Of a stretch of DNA of 64,000 bases, positions 34,884 to 42,486 are shown piece after piece. Numbering within the stretch: the first letter of the stretch is position 1; every line of letters starts with the position of its first letter. Below the pieces are notes generated by a model. That model worked only from the letters and a program-made list of their open reading frames with translations, had not been told where the DNA came from and searched no databases. Location: the NCBI GenBank assembly GCA_965230605.1, contig CBDDLD010000004.1:682001-746000 (forward strand), in the 5' to 3' direction. Made by a program: the position numbers and the translations under genes. This stretch comes from CBDDLD01 sp965230605 (GTDB lineage Bacteria > Bacteroidota > Bacteroidia > Flavobacteriales > Flavobacteriaceae).

Positions 34884-36050
34884 ATGAATTTTAATTTTCT
34901 CTCGCCAGTATCTGATTCAGTATTAGCTCATAAAGAACTACTACCACAGCAGACACTCGGGAGGCGGTTTAAGATTCATACAGAACAACATGGTATTCCA
35001 GATTTGGATGATGTTGACATTGCTATCATAGGTGTGCTAGAGCATAGAAACGATGTCAATTATATGGGTAGTGAACTGAATTTTGATACCATTCGTCGAT
35101 CAATATATAGTTTATATCCTGGAAATTGGAACACTGTAATTGCAGACCTTGGAGATATCAGATCAGGGGAGTCTGTTGAAGATACTTATTTTGCATTACG
35201 AACTTCAATAGAACTTCTAGTAGAACAAAATATTATACCTGTAATCTTAGGGGGGAGTCAGGATTTGACTTATGCCAATTATAGAGCTTATGACAATATT
35301 CAGCCTATGGTCAATATTGTTAATGTAGATACTAACTTCGATCTTGGAGATGCTAACCTGCCGATAAAGAACAATAGCTACTTCGGTAAAGTTATTGTAG
35401 AAGAACCCTATAATTTATTTAACTACTCCGTAGTAGGATACCAAACGTATTTTAATTCTCAAGAAGAAATAGACCTTATGGAAAAATTATATTTTGAGGC
35501 CTATAGATTAGGAGAGGTATGTTCAGATATAAGTTTGGTAGAACCGGTTATGCGGGATGCACATATTGTTAGTGTTGATTTAAAATCGATAAGAGCTTCC
35601 GAGCTCGATTCGGTTCAAAAGTTTTCTCCTAATGGATTTAATGGGAAAGAGATATGTGCTGTAGCTCGTTATGCGGGCATTAGTAATAAGGTATCCTCCT
35701 TTGGTGTTTACGAATATAAATATGCAGCTAAAGACAATGCAACATCTATGTTGATTGCACAAATGATTTGGTATTTCATAGAAGGAGTTAATTGTAGAGT
35801 TAAAGACGATGACTTTATGAATGAAAAAGCATTCCAGAAATACAATGTCTTGGCTAATGATGAAGACTTAACTTTCTACAAAAGTCTCAAAACTGGGCGA
35901 TGGTGGATTGAAATTCCTTTTTTGCCAAATGTTAATAATAAATTAAAAAAGCACACGTTATTACCATGCACCCATGATGATTATGTGCGAGCCACCCATG
36001 ATGAGATCCCAGAAAGGTGGTATAAGGCATATAGGAAGAATAGCTTCTAA
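34884..36050 (+). CDS. Arginase/formimidoylglutamase-fold protein, metal ligands altered
   Basis: A 388-residue arginase-superfamily protein starting 4 nt after topA. The fold landmarks are present but the manganese ligands are changed. The GGDHS motif reads GGSQD (His to Gln), DAHxD reads DTNFD (His to Asn), and SxDxDxxDP reads SVDLKSIRA (second Asp to Lys). A canonical bimetal hydrolase site is therefore unlikely. Such proteins are annotated as formimidoylglutamase in flavobacteria. Location just before gldK suggests a possible link to that operon, but no function is shown. No signal peptide. Confidence 0.8.
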   Translation: MNFNFLSPVSDSVLAHKELLPQQTLGRRFKIHTEQHGIPDLDDVDIAIIGVLEHRNDVNYMGSELNFDTIRRSIYSLYPGNWNTVIADLGDIRSGESVEDTYFALRTSIELLVEQNIIPVILGGSQDLTYANYRAYDNIQPMVNIVNVDTNFDLGDANLPIKNNSYFGKVIVEEPYNLFNYSVVGYQTYFNSQEEIDLMEKLYFEAYRLGEVCSDISLVEPVMRDAHIVSVDLKSIRASELDSVQKFSPNGFNGKEICAVARYAGISNKVSSFGVYEYKYAAKDNATSMLIAQMIWYFIEGVNCRVKDDDFMNEKAFQKYNVLANDEDLTFYKSLKTGRWWIEIPFLPNVNNKLKKHTLLPCTHDDYVRATHDEIPERWYKAYRKNSF

Positions 36051-36054
36051 AATG

Positions 36055-36185
36055 TGCATTTCATCGATATTTTAACATTCTATTCATCGACGAAGTGCAT
36101 TTTTTTTGGATGAAATGCAAAAAAAACTTAAAAAAAGTTGTTTTTTAAAAAATATATAAATATGTTTACGACCTTAAAATTAAGG
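36055..36185 (+). promoter_or_regulatory. Structured leader region upstream of gldK
   Basis: The 160-nt gap before gldK holds an 11-bp inverted repeat TGCATTTCATC (36055-36065) / GATGAAATGCA (36109-36119), a competing shorter repeat TGCATTT (36097-36103) / AAATGCA (36113-36119), A/T tracts, and a small hairpin CCTTAA / TTAAGG (36172-36185). The two first hairpins share an arm and are mutually exclusive. No clear TAnnTTTG is seen. Confidence 0.4.
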
Positions 36186-36210
36186 ACGACTAATTTAACC
36201 TCGAGTTTCT

Positions 36211-37563
36211 ATGAATATTAAGAAGTTTTTATTATTAACCACTGTGTTAGCTTTGGTTGCCAGTTGTAACTCTGGTGATCGAGGTCAGTTAGTGGGTGTT
36301 AAAGGAAAAAAATGGCACCCTGAAAAACCGTATGGTATGACGCTTGTCCCAGGTGGAGCCTTCATCATGGGTAAATCTGACGACGACATTGCTGGTGTAC
36401 AAGATGCACCAACAAAAACGGCGACTGTGCGCGCATTTTACATGGATGAAACTGAAATTTCTAATAGCGAATACCGTCAATTCGTATATTGGGTTAGAGA
36501 CTCAATATTAAGATTGAAGTTAGCAGAAATGGCAGACTTAGAAGGTAAAACCCCTGGTAGCGACGATATTGGAGAATTTGCCTACTTAGATTCTAATCCT
36601 GAAGAACTTAACGCTTACGAAAGCTACATGCTAAATACTTATGGTAATGAGCAACGTAAGATTAACCGTGACATTGATCTTATCTTTGAAACGGATGAAT
36701 ATCCAGATGAGCTTTATGCTGAAGTCATGGATGGGATGTATTTACCAATTGAAGAATCTTACAACGGTCAGCGTAGCTGGGATGTGAAACAATTCAAGTT
36801 TCAGTACACTGTTATGGATATCCAGAAAGCAGCAAAAAACAGAAACTTAAAGCGCTCTGATGTAATCTCTCAGGAAGAAGTAGAAGTATACCCAGACACT
36901 ACAGCTTGGATTAGAGACTTTGCTTATTCATATAATGAGCCAATGCATAATGATTACTTCTGGCATGATGCTTATGGAGACTATCCTGTAGTAGGGGTAT
37001 CTTGGAAACAAGCTCAAGCATTCTGTCAATGGAGAACATTATATCACAATGGTTACCAAAAGAGTAGAGGTAAGCAACCTGTAAATTCATACAGATTACC
37101 TTCTGAAGCAGAATGGGAGTATGCGGCAAGAGGCGGTCTTCAAGGCGCTACATATCCATGGGGTGGACCATATGCTAAAAATGACAGAGGTTGTTTTATG
37201 GCAAACTTCAAACCATTACGTGGAGATTATGCAGCTGATCAAGCATTATATACTGTAGAAGTAGACGCATACGATCCTAATGATTTTAACCTATACAATA
37301 TGGCAGGAAATGTGTCTGAGTGGGTTAATGGGTCTTACGATCCTGCATCGTATGAATATTCATCTACAATAAATCCGAATGTTAACGATCCTGAGAATTC
37401 AAGAAAAGTAGTAAGAGGAGGTTCATGGAAAGATGTTGCCTATTTCTTACAAGTGAGTTCAAGAGATTATGAGTATGCGGATTCAGCACGTAGTTACATT
37501 GGATTTAGAACTGTTCAAGATTACATGGGAACAGAGGTTACTAAAAATGCAGCTACAAACTAA
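36211..37563 (+). CDS. gldK: Gliding motility / T9SS lipoprotein GldK
   Basis: A 450-residue outer-membrane lipoprotein: signal with lipobox ALVASC, then a formylglycine-generating-enzyme-like (SUMF1) fold. Recognisable segments are GMTLVPGGAFIMGKSDDD, YPVVGVSWKQAQAFCQWR, YRLPSEAEWEYAARGG, NMAGNVSEWVNGSYD and RKVVRGGSWKD. GldK forms the periplasmic ring of the type IX secretion system with GldN. First gene of gldKLMN. The usual copper-binding Cys pair of active FGE enzymes is not evident, as expected for a structural role. Confidence 0.95.
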   Translation: MNIKKFLLLTTVLALVASCNSGDRGQLVGVKGKKWHPEKPYGMTLVPGGAFIMGKSDDDIAGVQDAPTKTATVRAFYMDETEISNSEYRQFVYWVRDSILRLKLAEMADLEGKTPGSDDIGEFAYLDSNPEELNAYESYMLNTYGNEQRKINRDIDLIFETDEYPDELYAEVMDGMYLPIEESYNGQRSWDVKQFKFQYTVMDIQKAAKNRNLKRSDVISQEEVEVYPDTTAWIRDFAYSYNEPMHNDYFWHDAYGDYPVVGVSWKQAQAFCQWRTLYHNGYQKSRGKQPVNSYRLPSEAEWEYAARGGLQGATYPWGGPYAKNDRGCFMANFKPLRGDYAADQALYTVEVDAYDPNDFNLYNMAGNVSEWVNGSYDPASYEYSSTINPNVNDPENSRKVVRGGSWKDVAYFLQVSSRDYEYADSARSYIGFRTVQDYMGTEVTKNAATN

Positions 37564-37648
37564 AAAATTAAAAACTAAAACTATAACTAATAAACTAATA
37601 TTAACCTACTTAAGTTATTCCATTTAACTTAAACTAAAATTAAAAATT

Positions 37649-38281
37649 ATGGCACAGAAAGGTAAAATGACTTTAACAAACATGATCTACGGATTAGGAG
37701 CAGCAATTGTAATTGTGGGAGCACTCTTTAAGATTCAGCACTGGCCTTATGGTTCTGAGATCTTAACAATAGGTATGATCGTTGAAGCATTAGTATTCAC
37801 GTATTCGGCATTCGAAAAACAACAAAGCGAGTTAGATTGGTCTCTTGTATACCCTGAATTAGCAGGAGGAGATTCTTCAGGTAAGAAGAAGAAAGAAGAG
37901 CCAAAAGACGCTCAAGGTATGTTATCTAAGAAATTAGATGAGTTATTAAAAGACGCTAAAATTGACGGCGAGTTAATGGCTAGCCTTGGAGATAGTATTA
38001 AAAACTTTGAAGGTGCGGCTAAGAACTTAAACCCAACTGTAGAGTCTATGAACGCTACTAAGAAGTATGGAGAAGAGTTATCTTTAGCAGCTGCTCAAAT
38101 GGAATCATTAAACAGCCTTTATAAAGTACAATTAGAAAGTGTAAATCGTCAAGCAGCTATTAATGAAGAAGCTGTAGAAAATGCGACTAAACTTAAAGAG
38201 CAAATGCAATCATTAGCATCTAACTTATCATCATTAAATGGTGTATATGGTGGAATGCTTACTGCTATGACTAATAAGTAA
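37649..38281 (+). CDS. gldL: Gliding motility / T9SS motor protein GldL
   Basis: A 210-residue inner-membrane protein with two N-terminal helices (about 9-27 and 36-54) and a cytoplasmic helical tail. The second helix carries the membrane-buried Glu46 (IGMIVEALVF), and Lys28 and His31 sit in the connecting segment (FKIQHWPYG). These are the positions tied to proton-motive-force use in GldLM motors. With GldM it powers gliding and type IX secretion. Confidence 0.96.
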   Translation: MAQKGKMTLTNMIYGLGAAIVIVGALFKIQHWPYGSEILTIGMIVEALVFTYSAFEKQQSELDWSLVYPELAGGDSSGKKKKEEPKDAQGMLSKKLDELLKDAKIDGELMASLGDSIKNFEGAAKNLNPTVESMNATKKYGEELSLAAAQMESLNSLYKVQLESVNRQAAINEEAVENATKLKEQMQSLASNLSSLNGVYGGMLTAMTNK

Positions 38282-38327
38282 TTAGTTTTATACGAATTAA
38301 TTAATTAACATTTAAAAACTAATTATC

Positions 38328-39902
38328 ATGGCAGGAGGAAAATTATCTGCAAGGCAGAAAATGATCAACTTAATGTACTTGGTATTTATTGCTATGATGG
38401 CAATGAATATGTCCAAAGAAGTACTATCCGCTTTCGGATTAATGGACGCAAAGTTTGCAGACTCTAACACAGTAGCAACTGAAAAAAATGGTGCATTATT
38501 AGCAAACTTAGAAACTAAGGGTGAAGAAAAGCCTGAAGAGTTTGCAGTACCGGCTAATAAAGCTAAAGAGGTAAGTAGAGTTTCAGAACAATTTTATAAG
38601 TATATAGAAACCCTAAAGCAAGATTTGTTAAGGGAAGGAAAATATGTAATTGACCCAAAAACTGGCACCTTACCATTCGAATCAATGGATAAAACCGATA
38701 TTCTTGATGAGATGTGGTTTACTGGTGACCGCGAAACTAAAAAAGGTCAAGAGGTGTTAGCTAAGATTGCTCAGTATAAAAAGGATATTAAAGATATTTT
38801 AGGAACTGACGTTAAATACAAAAAAGCTATTGAGCAGTTCGAAAAGCGATTTAATACTGATGATGTTAAAACTAAAGAGAATATAAAGAAGAGCTGGTTA
38901 AACTATCACTTCCAAGGATTCCCGGCTATTGCTTCATATACTAAATTAACAGCAATTCAGAATGATGTTAAAGTAACTGAAGCTAACATGTTCAACTTAT
39001 TTTTAGGAAATACACTTGATGAAGCGGTATCTCTTAAAAACTATCAAGCGATCGTATTAGCAGACAAATCAGCATTCTTCGCAGGTGAAAAATTCCAAGG
39101 TAAAGTTGTACTAGGAAAATATGCAAATGTTACACCAACAAAACTTTCTGTACAAGGAAGAGAAATTAATGTATCTGAAGTAATTGATTCTACAGGTGCT
39201 GCTAAATTAGACTTCAATGTAGGAAATGTAGGTGAGCATGAAATCGATGGTAAATTTACGTTCTTAGAGGACGGTAAGCCATTAGAAATAGATATCGTTG
39301 GTAACTATGTGGTAGTCCCACGTCCAAACTCTGCAACAATTTCTGCAGATAAAATGAACGTTGTATACCGTGGTGTAGAAAACCCAATGACCATTTCTTT
39401 CGCTGGTGTTCCAGATAACAAAGTAGCAGCTTCTGGATCTGGATTATCTAAAGGTTCAGGCGTAGGTAAATATGTAATGCGTCCGGGATCTGGTAGAGAA
39501 GTAACCATTAATGTTACGGCTACATTAGATGATGGTTCTAAAGCAAGCGATAAGAAAACATTTAGAATTAAAGATATTCCAAAACCAACAGGAACAATCA
39601 ATAAGCAAGATGGTACAGTGAAATTACCACGTAACAATGTGGAAATTGCTAGAATTGGTGCTAAGTTAGAAGATTTTGATTTTGCATTAGATATTCAGGT
39701 AACATCGTTTAAAATGAAAGTTCCAGGACAACCTTCTGTAAGTGTTAATGGTACGAGACTTAATGCTCAAGCTAAAAACGCCTTACGTAAGGCAAGACGT
39801 GGTGATGGTATCCAATTCTTTGATATCAAAGCTAAGATAACTAATAACCCTAATTACAGATTAAAAGGAGTATCTCCTGTATTTGTGGAGTTATCTAACT
39901 AA
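38328..39902 (+). CDS. gldM: Gliding motility / T9SS motor protein GldM
   Basis: A 524-residue protein with one N-terminal membrane helix (about 15-35, MINLMYLVFIAMMAMNMSKEVL) and a long periplasmic part made of four domains. That part reaches from the inner-membrane motor to the GldKN ring. It starts with AGGKLSARQKM, typical of GldM. It is placed between gldL and gldN, with a 46-nt gap after gldL. Confidence 0.96.
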   Translation: MAGGKLSARQKMINLMYLVFIAMMAMNMSKEVLSAFGLMDAKFADSNTVATEKNGALLANLETKGEEKPEEFAVPANKAKEVSRVSEQFYKYIETLKQDLLREGKYVIDPKTGTLPFESMDKTDILDEMWFTGDRETKKGQEVLAKIAQYKKDIKDILGTDVKYKKAIEQFEKRFNTDDVKTKENIKKSWLNYHFQGFPAIASYTKLTAIQNDVKVTEANMFNLFLGNTLDEAVSLKNYQAIVLADKSAFFAGEKFQGKVVLGKYANVTPTKLSVQGREINVSEVIDSTGAAKLDFNVGNVGEHEIDGKFTFLEDGKPLEIDIVGNYVVVPRPNSATISADKMNVVYRGVENPMTISFAGVPDNKVAASGSGLSKGSGVGKYVMRPGSGREVTINVTATLDDGSKASDKKTFRIKDIPKPTGTINKQDGTVKLPRNNVEIARIGAKLEDFDFALDIQVTSFKMKVPGQPSVSVNGTRLNAQAKNALRKARRGDGIQFFDIKAKITNNPNYRLKGVSPVFVELSN

Positions 39903-39967
39903 TAATATATAAAAGATTTGAACGTTAGTATTTGAGCATAATGTCCCAAATTGTAATAAAGAAAAAA

Positions 39968-40867
39968 ATGAGAATAAAAAGCATATTATTAACCGTATTA
40001 GGATTGTTTCTTGTAAACAATGCATTTGCACAGACCAACATCTTAAATGCCAAAATCCCTGAGGAAATTGGTTTAAAGACGGAAGCACAAATGTTATTAG
40101 ATAATGACAGACCATTAGAGTATGGTTATGTGGATGATAGAGATATCTTATTCTCAAAAATGACTTGGGAAAAAGTAGTCTTAGATGAACGCGCTAACTT
40201 CCCGCTGTACTATCCAGTGGATACCAATAATATTGGTAGTGATAGACGCTCATTATTCCATGTATTATGGGAAAATGTACAAAACGGAAATATTCCAAAA
40301 GTATATGATGACTCCTATTTTACAACGGAGCGTACAATTAAAGATCTAGAATCATCAATGCGAAAAGTAGATACCACAGATGCTGGTGTTGAACAACTTA
40401 ACGCTGATGGATATATAGATCCTGAGTACATCATTAAGCGTAATATTGAAGCTTATGATATTAAAGCGTATTTGATTAAAGGACTTTGGTACTTTGATAA
40501 ACGCCAAGGTGAATTAAAGTATAGAATTTTAGGAATTGCTCCTGCAGCTCCAGACGTTAACTTTATTGATTCTGACGATGAAGCCAATAAAGAACCTATT
40601 GGACTGTTTTGGGTATTCTTCCCTGAAGTTAGAGATTTACTTCATGAAGCCAAATCGTTTAATAATAAGAACAGTGCCATTCCAATTTCTTTTGATCACC
40701 TACTTAATAGTAGACGCTTTAGTGGATTGATGTATAAAGAAGAAAATGTATATGGCGATAGAGAAGTTAAAGAGTACATTGCGGATAATGCTTTAATGCA
40801 ATTACTAGAATCTGAACGCATCAAAGATAAGATTAGAAACTTCGAACAAGACATGTGGAGTTACTAA
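39968..40867 (+). CDS. gldN: Gliding motility / T9SS protein GldN
   Basis: A 299-residue exported protein. ATG at 39968 is chosen because it begins a proper signal peptide (MRIKSILLTVLGLFLVNNAFAQ); an in-frame ATG at 39932 would add 12 charged residues in front. The mature part has the GldN pattern PLEYGYVDDRDILFSKMTWE. It forms the periplasmic ring with GldK. Last gene of the operon, followed by a strong terminator. Confidence 0.95.
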   Translation: MRIKSILLTVLGLFLVNNAFAQTNILNAKIPEEIGLKTEAQMLLDNDRPLEYGYVDDRDILFSKMTWEKVVLDERANFPLYYPVDTNNIGSDRRSLFHVLWENVQNGNIPKVYDDSYFTTERTIKDLESSMRKVDTTDAGVEQLNADGYIDPEYIIKRNIEAYDIKAYLIKGLWYFDKRQGELKYRILGIAPAAPDVNFIDSDDEANKEPIGLFWVFFPEVRDLLHEAKSFNNKNSAIPISFDHLLNSRRFSGLMYKEENVYGDREVKEYIADNALMQLLESERIKDKIRNFEQDMWSY

Positions 40868-40884
40868 TCTATCCCTGATAGAAC

Positions 40885-40918
40885 GAAAAACGCTCACGAA
40901 TATCGTGGGCGTTTTTTT
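40885..40918 (+). terminator. Terminator of gldKLMN
   Basis: Hairpin AAAAACGCTCACGA / TCGTGGGCGTTTTT (one T-G wobble), loop ATA, ending in seven T. Confidence 0.9.
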
Positions 40919-40943
40919 ATGCCCGAAGTTTAGTCAGGATCAC

Positions 40944-40951
40944 TATTTTTG
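40944..40951 (+). promoter_or_regulatory. -7 element directly before FAD oxidoreductase ATG
   Basis: TATTTTTG matches TAnnTTTG and ends 4 nt before the ATG at 40956. The transcript start would fall at or next to the initiation codon, predicting a leaderless or near-leaderless mRNA. Confidence 0.4.
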
Positions 40952-40955
40952 CTTT

Positions 40956-42002
40956 ATGGTTGAAGTCGATTATATTGTAGTTGGTGCTGGTCTAGCCGGA
41001 ATCACATTCTGTGAACATTTAAGGGCTAATAATAAATCATTTATGGTTTACGATAATGCCTCTCAACAATCTTCTATAGTGGCAGCCGGTTTATACAATC
41101 CTGTAGTTTTAAAACGATTTACTCCAGTATGGAAAGCAAAGGAGCAATTAGAGCTTAGCTTGCCAGTATATCGAAAAATTGAAGAACGACTCAATATTAA
41201 GCTAGACTATAAACTGAAAATATTCAGGAGGTTCGTATCTGTTGAGGAACAAAATCAATGGTTTACTGCAACAGATCACCCACAACTAGAACATTATTTA
41301 TCCACGACAATCATCAAAAATGACAACCCATATATTGATGCAAATTATGGGTATGGCGAAGTATTTGAAGCAGGACGTTTAGATACAGATACCCTCATTA
41401 AAACCTATAAAGCTGATCTCAAAAACGAAGGAAGACTAAGGGAACAAAAGTTTGAGTATAATAAATTAAACATCGAAGAGCATCAGATATTTTATGAAGA
41501 CATTGAAGCTAAACATATTGTTTTTGCAGAAGGTTTTGGTTTAAAGAAGAATCCCTTTTTTGGTGACCTACCTCTAAATGGAACTAAAGGGGAAGTCATT
41601 ACCATTAAAGCAGAAGCACTACAGCTAAAATACGCTGTTAAATCTTCAGTGTTTATTATACCTACTGGTAATGATGAATACACAGTGGGTTCTACATACA
41701 ATTGGGAAGATAAAAGCAACCACCCAACAGAAGAAGGTAAAAATGAATTAACCACAAAACTGGAAACCTTCCTTAAATGCGATTACAAGATTGTAGACCA
41801 TAAAGCTGGCGTACGACCTACAGTAAAAGATAGACGACCCCTTACCGGAAGTCATGATACACATAAAAACCTGCATGTTCTTAATGGAATGGGAACCAGA
41901 GGTGTAATGATTGCACCATATGCTGCTCGGGCATTATTCAACAATATTGAGCATGGACATGCAATAGATGAAGAGATGAATATTATGCGTTTTTCTTCTT
42001 GA
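40956..42002 (+). CDS. FAD-dependent amino-acid/glycine-oxidase-type oxidoreductase
   Basis: A 348-residue DAO-family (glycine/sarcosine oxidase-like) flavoprotein. The N-terminal Rossmann motif is YIVVGAGLAGITFCEHL, and GAGRPT-like KAGVRPTVKDRRPL and LNGMGTRGVMIAPYAA motifs lie at the C-terminus. ATG 40956 gives the usual short lead to the GxGxxG motif; an in-frame ATG at 40905 overlaps the gld terminator. Substrate not predictable. It converges on the DUF983 gene with a 20-nt overlap of coding ends. Confidence 0.88.
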   Translation: MVEVDYIVVGAGLAGITFCEHLRANNKSFMVYDNASQQSSIVAAGLYNPVVLKRFTPVWKAKEQLELSLPVYRKIEERLNIKLDYKLKIFRRFVSVEEQNQWFTATDHPQLEHYLSTTIIKNDNPYIDANYGYGEVFEAGRLDTDTLIKTYKADLKNEGRLREQKFEYNKLNIEEHQIFYEDIEAKHIVFAEGFGLKKNPFFGDLPLNGTKGEVITIKAEALQLKYAVKSSVFIIPTGNDEYTVGSTYNWEDKSNHPTEEGKNELTTKLETFLKCDYKIVDHKAGVRPTVKDRRPLTGSHDTHKNLHVLNGMGTRGVMIAPYAARALFNNIEHGHAIDEEMNIMRFSS

Positions 42003-42375
42003 CTAATGTTTTATCGTAACTCATAAATAAATTAATCCAAATGTTTCTGGATAAACGCATTATGATGGGCATAAAGACAACCAAAGTGCCAATGATGGCA
42101 AAAAATGCAGTTATTAAGCTAGAATCTAAAATAAGATAAGAAATTAAAAAAGCTACTACAGCAAACGCAATTCCTACTCCATAACTCACATACATAGAAC
42201 CATAGAAAAAAGAAGGTTCTAAGCGATATTTAGTATGGCAGTGAGAACACTCGTCATGTATTTTTAAAGTATCCGTAATCATAAACGGGTTCTTATTGAC
42301 ATACATAGATTCTTGATGGCATTTAGGACAAGCACCAAATAGAATACTATAGAGTTTCATACCTTTTCTTATCAT
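41983..42375 (-). CDS. DUF983 membrane protein
   Basis: About 130 residues from ATG 42375. A zinc-ribbon-like start (CPKCHQ ... CSHCHTKY) precedes two transmembrane helices (about 50-100) and a basic end, matching DUF983. ATG 42375 is chosen because the -7 box at 42413-42420 lies downstream of the more distal ATG at 42432. Function unknown. It is divergent from the ABC-F gene. Confidence 0.88.
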   Translation of the reverse strand: MIRKGMKLYSILFGACPKCHQESMYVNKNPFMITDTLKIHDECSHCHTKYRLEPSFFYGSMYVSYGVGIAFAVVAFLISYLILDSSLITAFFAIIGTLVVFMPIIMRLSRNIWINLFMSYDKTLVKKKNA

Positions 42376-42412
42376 AATTAAAACCTTTATTTTTGCGTTT
42401 CTAAAGACAGTA

Positions 42413-42420
42413 CAAAGATA
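42413..42420 (-). promoter_or_regulatory. -7 element of the DUF983 gene
   Basis: On the minus strand TATCTTTG (TAnnTTTG); start near 42406, leader about 30 nt to ATG 42375. Confidence 0.55.
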
Positions 42421-42444
42421 GATTTTTATCATTTTTGTAGTGTA

Positions 42445-42470
42445 ACAATTGTAACGATAATTACAATTGT
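42445..42470. promoter_or_regulatory. Perfect 10-bp dyad between divergent genes
   Basis: ACAATTGTAA (42445-42454) and TTACAATTGT (42461-42470), spacer CGATAA, 16 nt before the ABC-F ATG and upstream of the DUF983 promoter. Size and place fit an operator for a dimeric repressor; no regulator is assigned. Confidence 0.5.
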
Positions 42471-42486
42471 ATTATTCAAAAAAGTT

